The notes below the pieces were generated by a model that searched no databases, was not told where the DNA came from, and was given only the letters and a program-made list of their open reading frames with translations. From contig JAFWKV010000028.1 in NCBI GenBank assembly GCA_017511265.1, positions 1 to 33,448 on the forward strand: a DNA stretch of 33,448 nt, given 5' to 3'. The position numbers and the translations under genes are program-made. This document shows, in pieces, positions 24,856 through 33,448 of the stretch (the first letter of the stretch is position 1; every line of letters begins with the position of its first letter). The stretch is from Clostridia bacterium. GTDB taxonomy: Bacteria > Bacillota > Clostridia > TANB77 > CAG-508.

Positions 24856-25518
24856 TTATTTGTTGTATAATTCTCTAGCCTTTTCTCTTCCTATTTTCAG
24901 TATTTTGGAAATTTTTCTAAAAGATAAATCATATTTATCTTTTAAAAATTTTACCATTACTGGTAATTTATCATACGTTCCATCATTTCGATTTAATATT
25001 TTTTCTAATTCATATAGATATTCTTTTTCCTTGGTTTCCTCAGTATCAATAAAAGTATATTTATCATCAATCATTTCTAATGGAATTTTTTTATAATTTG
25101 AATAAGGATAGTCTTCTGGCCTTTTGCACATTCTTGCTTTTACTGGATTATCATATATATATTTGATGCAATTGTAAAATTGCTTCTCATCATATATTCC
25201 TTGTGACTTAAATCTATCACGGAATACATATCCTACTCGACTATGAATTTTATTATAATATACCGCATATTTGCTATTTAATCTTTGCATATATTTACTC
25301 AATTCAGTTATTTGATCTGTTTTAATAAGCATATGTGCATGATTATTCATTATACAATATGCAATGATTTTAACATTATGTTCTTTTAACAGTTCATACA
25401 TAATCTTTATATAAAATTTTATTTCTGCTGGTTCATTAAAAATGTATTTTTTGTCTATTCCTTGTGTCATCACATGAAAATATGTTGTATTGATAGACTC
25501 TCGCGAGAATCTTGGCAT
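24856..25518 (-). CDS. REP-associated tyrosine transposase (RAYT, Y1_Tnp/HUH)
   Basis: A 220-residue HUH-type single-strand transposase of the IS200/IS605-like RAYT group. The N terminus MPRFSRESINTTYFHVMTQG matches the family; the metal-binding HUH pair is His60-Ala-His62 in CIMNNHAHMLIK; the catalytic tyrosine is one of Tyr120/Tyr122 in NCIKYIYDNPVKA; YVFRDRFKSQGI is also typical. The C-terminal end (LSFRKISKILKIGREKARELY) looks like a helix-turn-helix. No IS ends bound it; instead REP palindromes lie on both sides (24771-24819 and 25726-25786), as expected for RAYTs, which mobilise or maintain REP sequences. GGAGG precedes the ATG. The gene is intact. Confidence 0.92.
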   Translation of the reverse strand: MPRFSRESINTTYFHVMTQGIDKKYIFNEPAEIKFYIKIMYELLKEHNVKIIAYCIMNNHAHMLIKTDQITELSKYMQRLNSKYAVYYNKIHSRVGYVFRDRFKSQGIYDEKQFYNCIKYIYDNPVKARMCKRPEDYPYSNYKKIPLEMIDDKYTFIDTEETKEKEYLYELEKILNRNDGTYDKLPVMVKFLKDKYDLSFRKISKILKIGREKARELYNK

Positions 25519-25637
25519 AGATTGCCTCCTTTGAAAAAAAATTGTTTTGATTGAAATCTAAATATATTATACCACTCTTTTTATGTTAAGTGTGTCGAAG
25601 TTTGTCATATACATAAAATTTTTTTATTTTTTATAAA

Positions 25638-25670
25638 AAAAGGAGTAGAGTTATTCTTTCTACCCCTTTT
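25638..25670 (-). terminator. rpoBC operon terminator
   Basis: On the minus strand AAAAGGGGTAGA pairs with TCTACTCCTTTT and is followed by TTT. It lies 110 bp beyond the rpoC stop codon; the REP element fills part of that gap. A second stem (ATCTCAT/ATGAGAT, 25671-25700) adjoins it. Confidence 0.85.
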
Positions 25671-25725
25671 ATCTCATAACATCTCTATTATTGATGAGAT
25701 TATAATTTATAAACTTAAAAATTTT

Positions 25726-25786
25726 TCTGCCATTTTCCTCCGTCCCTTTTGGCAGGAAATCTGCCAAAATTCTCCGTCCCTATTGG
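25726..25786. repeat. REP element at the rpoC 3' end, right of the RAYT gene
   Basis: On the minus strand: CCAATAGGGACGGAG, AATTTTGGCAGA, TTTCC, TGCCAAAA, then a second direct copy GGGACGGAGG, AAAATGGCAGA. The TAG at 25780-25782 is the rpoC stop codon. The two direct GGGACGGAG heads flank a small GGCAG/CTGCC hairpin, the same plan as at 24771-24819. Confidence 0.87.
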
Positions 25787-28239
25787 CCGTCCCCGTTGAC
25801 AACTTCTTCCTCTTCTGTTGTCTCTTCTTCAATCACAGAAATTTTTGTATCTTGATATTTTTTCATTCCAGTTCCCGCTGGAATAAGTTTACCGATGATT
25901 ACGTTCTCTTTTAGTCCAACTAAATTGTCTTCTTTACCCTTTATTGCTGCTTCTGTAAGTACTCTTGTTGTTTCTTGGAATGATGCTGCTGATAAAAAGC
26001 TGTCTGTTGCAAGTGATGCTTTAGTGATTCCAAGTAGGATTCTCTTGCCTTTTGCTGGACGTTTTCCTGCCTCTTTTGCTTCATTGTTTTTGTCTTCGAA
26101 TTCATACATATCAACAAGTGAGCCTGGGAACATGTCTGTATCTCCATTGTCTTCCACTCTAACTTTTTTAAGCATTTGTCTACCTATTACTTCAATATGT
26201 TTGTCATTGATATCTACACCTTGGTTTCTATATACTTTTTGTACTTCTGAGATTAGGTAATTGTGTACACCTTCTGGTCCTTTTATTGCTAGAATTTCAT
26301 TTGGGTTAATTGAACCTTCTATTAGTGGTTGTGCGGCTTCTACCATATCACCATCTTTTACTTTTAATTTAGATCCAAATGGTATTGTATATGTTTTTGA
26401 ATTGTCTTTTGATGTAACTATTACTTCTTTTTTCTTCTTAGTTTCTTTTATTTTTACTTTTCCGTCTATTTCTGAAATTATTGCTAACCCTTTTGGTTTT
26501 CTTGCTTCAAATAGTTCTTCAACTCTAGGAAGACCTTGTGTAATATCAGCTACACCTGCAACACCACCAGAGTGGATTGTTCTCATTGTAAGTTGTGTAC
26601 CTGGTTCACCAATTGATTGTGCTGCTATAATTCCAACTGCTTCACCAATTGAAACTTTGTTTCTTCTTGCTAATCCCATACCATAGCATTTCTGACAAAC
26701 TCCGTGTTTTGCTCTACATCCAAGCACTGAGCGTACTTTTACTTTATCTATTCCTGCTGCAACAATTTTTTCAGCTAAATCTTCATTTATTAATGTGTCA
26801 GTGTCAACTATAACTTCTTTTGTTTCTGGATTAATTATATCTTCTACTAGATATCTTCCTACTAATCTTTCTTGTAATTTTTCTATTATTTGATTTCCAT
26901 CTTTAATGTCAGTAAGTTCCATACCTTCATGACTACCACAATCTTCTTCTCTTACTATTATGTCTTGTGAAACATCAACTAATCTACGTGTTAAATATCC
27001 TGAGTCTGCTGTTCTTAAAGCTGTATCTGAAAGACCTTTACGAGCACCATGTGAAGATATGAAGTATTCAAGTGCATCTAATCCTTCACGGAAGCAAGAT
27101 TTAATAGGAATTTCAACTGCTTTACCTGTAGTACTTGCCATAAGTCCACGCATACCTGCAATTTGTCTTAATTGGTTCATATTACCACGGGCTCCAGATT
27201 TAACCATCATAAATATTGGGTTTAAGTCATCAAAGTTTTCTTCCATTGCTTTACTTACATCATTTGTTGCTTTTTCCCAAACTTTAATTACTGAATTATA
27301 TCTTTCGTCATCTGTCATTAGTCCACGTTTATATTGTTTTCTGATTACAGCTATTTTGTCATCAGCAACTTTTAATAGTTCTTTCTTTGCTTCAGGTACC
27401 TCAACATCTGCAACAGAGAATGTAATTCCAGCTAATGTTGAATATTTAAATCCGGTTGCTTTAATGTAATCTAAAACTTCTGCTGCCTCACTTAATCCAT
27501 GTACCCTAATACATCTTTCAACTATGTTTCCCAAATTCTTTTTCATAACAGGGAAGTTTATTTCTAAATCAAACATTCCTTCTTCTGTTGTTCTATCTAC
27601 ATATCCTAAGTCTTGTGGAATGCCTTCATTATATATAATTCTTCCTACACTTGTTTCTACTTTTTTATGTTTTAATACTCCATCAATTTCTTTTTCGATT
27701 CTTACAAAGATTTTTGCGTGAATTTCAACCTCTTTGTTTTGGAATGCTATAATAGCTTCATCTTTTGAGCTGAAATACTTACCTTCGCCTTTTTCGCCTT
27801 CAATTATCATTGTTAAATAGTAGCTTCCTAAAACCATGTCTAGAGTAGGTACTGTAACTGGTTTACCATCTTGCGGTTTAAGCAAGTTATTTGTTGCAAG
27901 CATTAAAAATCTTGCTTCTGCTTGTGCTTCTGGTGATAATGGTACGTGTACGGCCATTTGGTCACCGTCGAAGTCTGCATTAAATGCTGTACATACTAGT
28001 GGGTGAAGTTTTATTGCTCTACCTTCAACAAGAACAGGCTCAAATGCTTGAATACCAAGTCTATGAAGTGTTGGAGCACGGTTCAACATTACAGGGTGGT
28101 CTTTAATTACTTCTTCTAAGATTCCCCACACTTCAGGTCTTAGTCTTTCAACCATTCTTTTTGCATTTTTTATATTGTGTGCTAATTTTCTTCCGACTAA
28201 TTCTCTCATAACAAATGGCTTAAATAATTCAACAGCCAT
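25780..28239 (-). CDS. rpoC: RNA polymerase beta' subunit, C-terminal part (after frameshift)
   Basis: This 819-residue frame starts [20 protein letters not shown] and holds the catalytic [14 protein letters not shown] (87-100), which binds Mg2+, the second zinc site ([19 protein letters not shown]), and [20 protein letters not shown] of the trigger-loop region. Read upstream in the same frame, the sequence gives [14 protein letters not shown], the normal link to the N-terminal part. No ribosome-binding site precedes the ATG at 28239, so this is not an independent gene. Joined, the protein is about 1180 residues, normal for the family. The last Gln and the TAG come from the REP element. Confidence 0.95.
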   Translation of the reverse strand: MAVELFKPFVMRELVGRKLAHNIKNAKRMVERLRPEVWGILEEVIKDHPVMLNRAPTLHRLGIQAFEPVLVEGRAIKLHPLVCTAFNADFDGDQMAVHVPLSPEAQAEARFLMLATNNLLKPQDGKPVTVPTLDMVLGSYYLTMIIEGEKGEGKYFSSKDEAIIAFQNKEVEIHAKIFVRIEKEIDGVLKHKKVETSVGRIIYNEGIPQDLGYVDRTTEEGMFDLEINFPVMKKNLGNIVERCIRVHGLSEAAEVLDYIKATGFKYSTLAGITFSVADVEVPEAKKELLKVADDKIAVIRKQYKRGLMTDDERYNSVIKVWEKATNDVSKAMEENFDDLNPIFMMVKSGARGNMNQLRQIAGMRGLMASTTGKAVEIPIKSCFREGLDALEYFISSHGARKGLSDTALRTADSGYLTRRLVDVSQDIIVREEDCGSHEGMELTDIKDGNQIIEKLQERLVGRYLVEDIINPETKEVIVDTDTLINEDLAEKIVAAGIDKVKVRSVLGCRAKHGVCQKCYGMGLARRNKVSIGEAVGIIAAQSIGEPGTQLTMRTIHSGGVAGVADITQGLPRVEELFEARKPKGLAIISEIDGKVKIKETKKKKEVIVTSKDNSKTYTIPFGSKLKVKDGDMVEAAQPLIEGSINPNEILAIKGPEGVHNYLISEVQKVYRNQGVDINDKHIEVIGRQMLKKVRVEDNGDTDMFPGSLVDMYEFEDKNNEAKEAGKRPAKGKRILLGITKASLATDSFLSAASFQETTRVLTEAAIKGKEDNLVGLKENVIIGKLIPAGTGMKKYQDTKISVIEEETTEEEEVVNGDGQ

Positions 28240-28267
28240 TTCTTTTGGTAAACCACATTGATAAATT

Positions 28268-29344
<1,077 letters not shown>

Positions 29345-29355
29345 TTATTATAATA

Positions 29356-32300
29356 TTAGTCTAAATCCTCATCTTCTTCTATATTTTCACTTGCTAAGTC
29401 ATTATCATATACATCATTTTCGTCATCGTCCATAATGTAGTCTTCATCTGTCTCTTCTTCAATGTAACTATCTTGTAACTCTTCTTCAACAGCCACCTCA
29501 TCTTCAGATAACAATTTTTTATCATTTTCAGGATTATATTCTATTCCTTCATCTACTTCTTCTTTTATTTCAAGTTCTTGATTTTCTGCTGTTAATAATT
29601 TAACATCTAATCCTAAAGATTGAAGTTCTTTTACAAGAACCTTAAAGCTTTCTGGAACTCCAGGTTCTGGCACATTTTCGCCTCTTACAATTGCTTCATA
29701 AGTTTTTACACGTCCAACTACATCATCAGATTTAACTGTAAGTATTTCCTGCAATGTATATGCAGCACCATAGGCCTCTAATGCCCACACTTCCATTTCT
29801 CCAAAACGTTGTCCACCAAATTGTGCTTTACCTCCAAGAGGTTGTTGTGTAACTAATGAGTATGGTCCAGTTGAACGAGCATGTATTTTATCATCAACTA
29901 AGTGGTGTAATTTAAGCATATACATTACTCCAACTGTAATTGGTTTATCAAATGGTTCTCCTGTTCTACCATCATACAAAACTGTTTTACCTGATTTATC
30001 CAATCCAGCTTTTTCAAGAAGTTCTTCAATTTCTTCTTCTGTTGCGCCATCAAATACTGGTGTTGAAGCCTTCCATCCAAGTAGTCTTGCAGCAGCACCT
30101 AAGTGTACTTCTAGCACTTGACCTAAGTTCATACGTGAAGGAACTCCAAGAGGATTTAATAATATATCTACTGGTGTACCATCTGGCATAAATGGCATAT
30201 CTTCTGCAGGTAATACTCTTGATATAACACCTTTGTTACCGTGTCTACCTGCCATTTTGTCTCCAACTGATACTTTTCTTTTTGTAGCTATATAACATCT
30301 TATTACTTGATTTACTCCAGGTCCTAATTCGTCTGAATTGTCTCTATCAAATATTTTTACATCAACTATTGTTCCTGCTTCTCCATGTGGTACTCTAAGT
30401 GATGTATCTCTAACTTCTCTAGCTTTTTCTCCAAATATAGCTCGAAGCAATCTTTCTTCAGCAGTAAGTTCTGTTTCACCTTTTGGTGTAACTTTACCTA
30501 CTAAAATATCTCCAGGTCTAACTTCTGCACCAATTCTGATAATTCCGTTTTCATCTAGGTCTTTTAGTTGATCATCTCCAATATTTGGTATATCACGAGT
30601 AATTTCTTCTGCACCTAATTTTGTGTCACGACATTCGCAGTCATATTCTTCGATATGAATTGATGTAAATACATCTTCTTTTACTAATCTTTCAGAAATT
30701 AGTATAGCATCTTCGTAGTTGTAACCTTCCCATGTTGAGAATGCAATAAGAACATTTTTACCAAGAGCCATTTCTCCATTTGATGTTGATGGTCCATCAG
30801 CTATAACTTCGCCTTTTTTAACCTTCTCACCTTTTTTTACTATAGGTCTTTGATTAATACATGTTCCACCATTTGTTCTTTTGAACTTACGTAATTTATG
30901 TGTTTTGGTACCTAATTTTTTATATTTTACAGTAATTGCATCTGCTGTAACTTTTTCTATTACTCCATCATCATCTGCTAATATTAATATTCCAGAATCT
31001 TTTGCAGCTCTATATTCAATTCCTGTTCCAACTATTGGTGATTCAGTTATCATTAGTGGAACTGCTTGACGTTGCATGTTTGCACCCATTAGAGCTCTTT
31101 TGGCATCATCATGCTCTAAGAAAGGAATCATAGCTGCAGCTACTGAAACTAGCTGTTTTGGAGATATGTCTACATATTGAACTCTTTCTTTTTCAACTTC
31201 TATAATTTCATTTTTATATCTAACTCTAATTCTGTCATGTACAAATTCTCCATTTTTATTCATTGGTTCTGAAGCTTGTGCAATTATGTAATTATCTTCA
31301 ACGTCTGCACTCATATATTCAACAATGTCTGTTGCTCTATGAGTTTTAGGATCTATTTTTCTATATGGTGTTTCAATAAAACCATAGCTATTTATACTTG
31401 CAAATGATGAAAGTGCTGAAATTAGTCCAATATTTGGTCCTTCTGGTGATTCAATTGGACATAATCTACCATAGTGAGTATAATGAACATCACGAACCTC
31501 AAATCCTGCTCTTTCACGAGATAAACCTCCAGGTCCTAATGCTGAAATTCTTCTTTTATGTGTTAATTCTGATAATGGGTTTGTTTGATCCATAAATTGT
31601 GAAAGCTGTGAACTACCAAAGAATTCTCTTATTGATGATGTTATAGGTTTTGTGTTTATTAGTGTTTGCGGTGTAATAACATCTAGGTCTTGTATTGTCA
31701 TTCTTTCACGAACAACTCTTTCTAATCTAGTCAAGCCAATTCTAAATTGATTTTGTAATAGCTCACCAACACATCTAATTCTACGATTAGCTAAATGGTC
31801 AATATCGTCGCATTTTCCTAGTCCATGAGAAAGATTTAATACATAGTTTATTGATGCTATCATATCTTCTGTTGTAATATGCTTTGGAATTAATTCACTT
31901 TCTCTTTCATTTATAACTTTTACTAAATCTTTTTTTGCTGTATTTTCTACTATACTTTTTAATACTTCATAATTTACGTTTTCTTTAAAATGTACTTTCT
32001 TTAAATCAACATCTGGTAATGCATTATATATATTAACTGTACCATTACCAATTATTCTGACTTTTCTATCTTGTACTAGTACATCAACAATGTTTATTCC
32101 TGAATCTTGAATTTGTTCTGCTAAATCTTTTGAAATAACTTCTCCAGCTGTAACAAACACTTCGCCTGTTTCACTATTAATAATATCTTCTGCAGCTACT
32201 TGGTTTGTAATTCTTGTTGCTAAACTTAATTTTTGGTTAAATTTGAATCTTCCCACTTTTGCTAAGTCGTATCTTCTATTGTCAAAGAATAAGCCATTAA

Positions 32301-33063
32301 ATAAGTTTTTGGCAGCATCTACAGTTGGAAGTTCTCCTGGTCTTAATTTTTTATATATTTCTATTAAAGCGTCTTCTGTAGTTTTAACAGTGTCTTTTGC
32401 AATTGTAGCTTCAATAAGTTCTTCTTCACCAAATAATTGTCTTATTTGATCATCTGTAACTATTCCAATAGCTCTAAGTAATGATGTAACTGGTAATTTT
32501 CTTGTTCTATCAACACGAACATAAAATATGTCATTACCATCTGTTTCATACTCAATCCATGCACCTCTAAGTGGCATAACTGTTGATGTAAATGTTCTTT
32601 TACCTGTTTTACTATCGAAATCATCTGCATAGTAACAACTTGGTGAACGAACAAGCTGACTTACTACAACTCTTTCTGCACCATTAATTACAAATGTTCC
32701 ACTATCTGTCATAAGTGGAAAGTCACCTAAATAGATTTCTTGTTCTTTTATTTCTCCAGTTTCACGATTAATAAGCCTTACTTTTACGTGTAAACGTGTT
32801 GAGTAAGTTGCATCTCTTTCTTTAGCTTCTTCTAAAGAATATTTTGTTTTATCTTCCATGTAATAATCGAAAAACTCAAGAACTAAGTTACCAGAATAAT
32901 CAATAATAGGTGAAATGTCTTTTAAAACTTCTCCTAATCCTTCTTCTACGAACCAATCGTAAGAATCTCTTTGTACTTTGATTAAGTTTGGCATTTCAAT
33001 AAAGTCACCAACTTTAGCAAAGTCTTTACGAGAAGTTTTTTCGTACTTGATTTCCTTTAACAA
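29356..33063 (-). CDS. rpoB: RNA polymerase beta subunit
   Basis: The catalytic beta subunit, 1235 residues from the TTG at 33061-33063, chosen because GGAG lies eight bases before it; an in-frame GTG nine bases upstream overlaps that site. Recognisable parts: [18 protein letters not shown], the rifampicin pocket [20 protein letters not shown] with [20 protein letters not shown] (wild-type residues, so no target-site resistance), [17 protein letters not shown], the [13 protein letters not shown] lobe, and [18 protein letters not shown]. The last ~60 residues are strongly acidic ([20 protein letters not shown]), longer than in many relatives. It is the first gene of the operon and has its own promoter. 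Confidence 0.98.
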   Translation of the reverse strand: MLKEIKYEKTSRKDFAKVGDFIEMPNLIKVQRDSYDWFVEEGLGEVLKDISPIIDYSGNLVLEFFDYYMEDKTKYSLEEAKERDATYSTRLHVKVRLINRETGEIKEQEIYLGDFPLMTDSGTFVINGAERVVVSQLVRSPSCYYADDFDSKTGKRTFTSTVMPLRGAWIEYETDGNDIFYVRVDRTRKLPVTSLLRAIGIVTDDQIRQLFGEEELIEATIAKDTVKTTEDALIEIYKKLRPGELPTVDAAKNLFNGLFFDNRRYDLAKVGRFKFNQKLSLATRITNQVAAEDIINSETGEVFVTAGEVISKDLAEQIQDSGINIVDVLVQDRKVRIIGNGTVNIYNALPDVDLKKVHFKENVNYEVLKSIVENTAKKDLVKVINERESELIPKHITTEDMIASINYVLNLSHGLGKCDDIDHLANRRIRCVGELLQNQFRIGLTRLERVVRERMTIQDLDVITPQTLINTKPITSSIREFFGSSQLSQFMDQTNPLSELTHKRRISALGPGGLSRERAGFEVRDVHYTHYGRLCPIESPEGPNIGLISALSSFASINSYGFIETPYRKIDPKTHRATDIVEYMSADVEDNYIIAQASEPMNKNGEFVHDRIRVRYKNEIIEVEKERVQYVDISPKQLVSVAAAMIPFLEHDDAKRALMGANMQRQAVPLMITESPIVGTGIEYRAAKDSGILILADDDGVIEKVTADAITVKYKKLGTKTHKLRKFKRTNGGTCINQRPIVKKGEKVKKGEVIADGPSTSNGEMALGKNVLIAFSTWEGYNYEDAILISERLVKEDVFTSIHIEEYDCECRDTKLGAEEITRDIPNIGDDQLKDLDENGIIRIGAEVRPGDILVGKVTPKGETELTAEERLLRAIFGEKAREVRDTSLRVPHGEAGTIVDVKIFDRDNSDELGPGVNQVIRCYIATKRKVSVGDKMAGRHGNKGVISRVLPAEDMPFMPDGTPVDILLNPLGVPSRMNLGQVLEVHLGAAARLLGWKASTPVFDGATEEEIEELLEKAGLDKSGKTVLYDGRTGEPFDKPITVGVMYMLKLHHLVDDKIHARSTGPYSLVTQQPLGGKAQFGGQRFGEMEVWALEAYGAAYTLQEILTVKSDDVVGRVKTYEAIVRGENVPEPGVPESFKVLVKELQSLGLDVKLLTAENQELEIKEEVDEGIEYNPENDKKLLSEDEVAVEEELQDSYIEEETDEDYIMDDDENDVYDNDLASENIEEDEDLD

Positions 33064-33246
33064 AATAATCACTCCATTTTTAAAATTAAGCAGAATTAAT
33101 TTTATTTTAAAAGAAGTCCCTCTTAGAATATAATTTTCCGTAAGTTTTAAGTATTGTCTGCTCTTACCAAACTTAAATTTCTTACCTCAAATTATACCTA
33201 ATTCCTCTTCTCTTAAATTGTTAATTGAATTTAAATTGCAAATGAT

Positions 33247-33276
33247 ATTATATCATTATTTCCGTAGGCTTGTCAA
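33247..33276 (-). promoter_or_regulatory. rpoB promoter and leader
   Basis: On the minus strand TTGACA (33271-33276), 18 bp, TATAAT (33247-33252). The spacer contains CTACGGAAATAATG, and CTTACGGAA recurs in the ~180-nt leader at 33136-33144; both match motifs at the rpsL promoter. The leader has no gene. Confidence 0.78.
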
Positions 33277-33338
33277 GGATTTCAAGATATATTTTTATAT
33301 AAAATTGTTACTGTTCAGACTAGATTGTAATTATTTCC

Positions 33339-33437
33339 GCCTAAATGTTGATATATAAATATATTTTGAACAAAACATAGCTGGGGTCTTCCTATGGGTC
33401 TTGTTCTTTCAATATATTTATATATCAACATTTAGGC
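33339..33437. repeat. 99-bp hairpin element, copy 2 of the GAACAA/TTGTTC family
   Basis: Arms 33339-33373 and 33401-33437 pair (GCCTAAATGTTGATATATAA and its complement). The core TATATAAATATATTTTGAAC, AAAACATAGCTGGGGTCT and CTTGTTCTTTCAATATATTT is nearly identical to the reverse complement of 23944-24040. The outermost GCCTAAATGTTGA/TCAACATTTAGGC differs from the other copy. It lies upstream of the rpoB promoter. Confidence 0.8.
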
Positions 33438-33448
33438 TACTCTATAAA

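Noticed and set aside
24771..25786. The RAYT gene as a standard IS200/IS605 insertion sequence
   Set aside because: No tnpB, no IS-type subterminal ends, and the protein has the longer RAYT layout with REP palindromes around it.
22944..25786. The GGGACGGAG repeats as a CRISPR array
   Set aside because: Copies are dispersed at gene ends with no regular spacers, and no cas genes are present.

Overview
The window is a low-GC, gene-dense piece of a Gram-positive (monoderm) Clostridia-like chromosome. The evidence is the Firmicutes-type str operon, a SigH-type sporulation sigma factor, two LPKTG wall-anchored surface proteins, a DUF4176/LXG-type (type VII secretion) locus, meso-diaminopimelate wall genes, and many near-consensus TTGACA-N17-TATAAT promoters. 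No tRNA, rRNA or CRISPR array was seen.

Layout. Positions 1-1.7 kb hold the str operon on the minus strand (rpsL, rpsG, start of fusA), with two related long hairpins lying directly behind the rpsL and rpsG stop codons. 1.8-7.8 kb: a coiled-coil protein of unknown function, trmFO and a SNF2 ATPase. 7.8-10.5 kb: a 259-bp inverted-repeat element, then a wall-anchored cohesin protein and a secreted dockerin-bearing transglutaminase-like protein. 10.5-14.5 kb: topA, a small unknown gene, sigH and murI. 14.6-16.5 kb: a 324-bp inverted-repeat element, then a plus-strand DUF4176 gene and an LXG-like gene broken by two frameshifts. 16.5-19.4 kb: a second LPKTG protein, a small Ig-fold-like protein, a 47-aa and a 53-aa ORF, and a TauE/SafE-type transporter encoded as two half-size genes. 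19.4-25.5 kb: rarA, ruvA, murE, dapF, a GT51 glycosyltransferase and a REP-associated tyrosine transposase (RAYT). 25.8-33.1 kb: rpoC (interrupted by one extra base) and rpoB. The window ends in a repeated hairpin element.

The most interesting theme is repeats at gene ends. A GGGACGGAG/TGGCAGA palindromic repeat flanks the RAYT gene on both sides and recurs at murE/dapF; its GGGACGGAG core also sits in a hairpin loop at the SNF2 gene. At murE, dapF, the GT51 gene and rpoC the repeat supplies the final Gln codon and the stop codon (CCAATAGGGACGGAG). This looks like a REP/RAYT system whose repeats settle exactly at 3' gene ends. A second theme is a possible minimal cohesin-dockerin surface module. 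A third is three +1 frameshifts, one in essential rpoC and two in the LXG gene, which may be sequence errors, real lesions or recoding.
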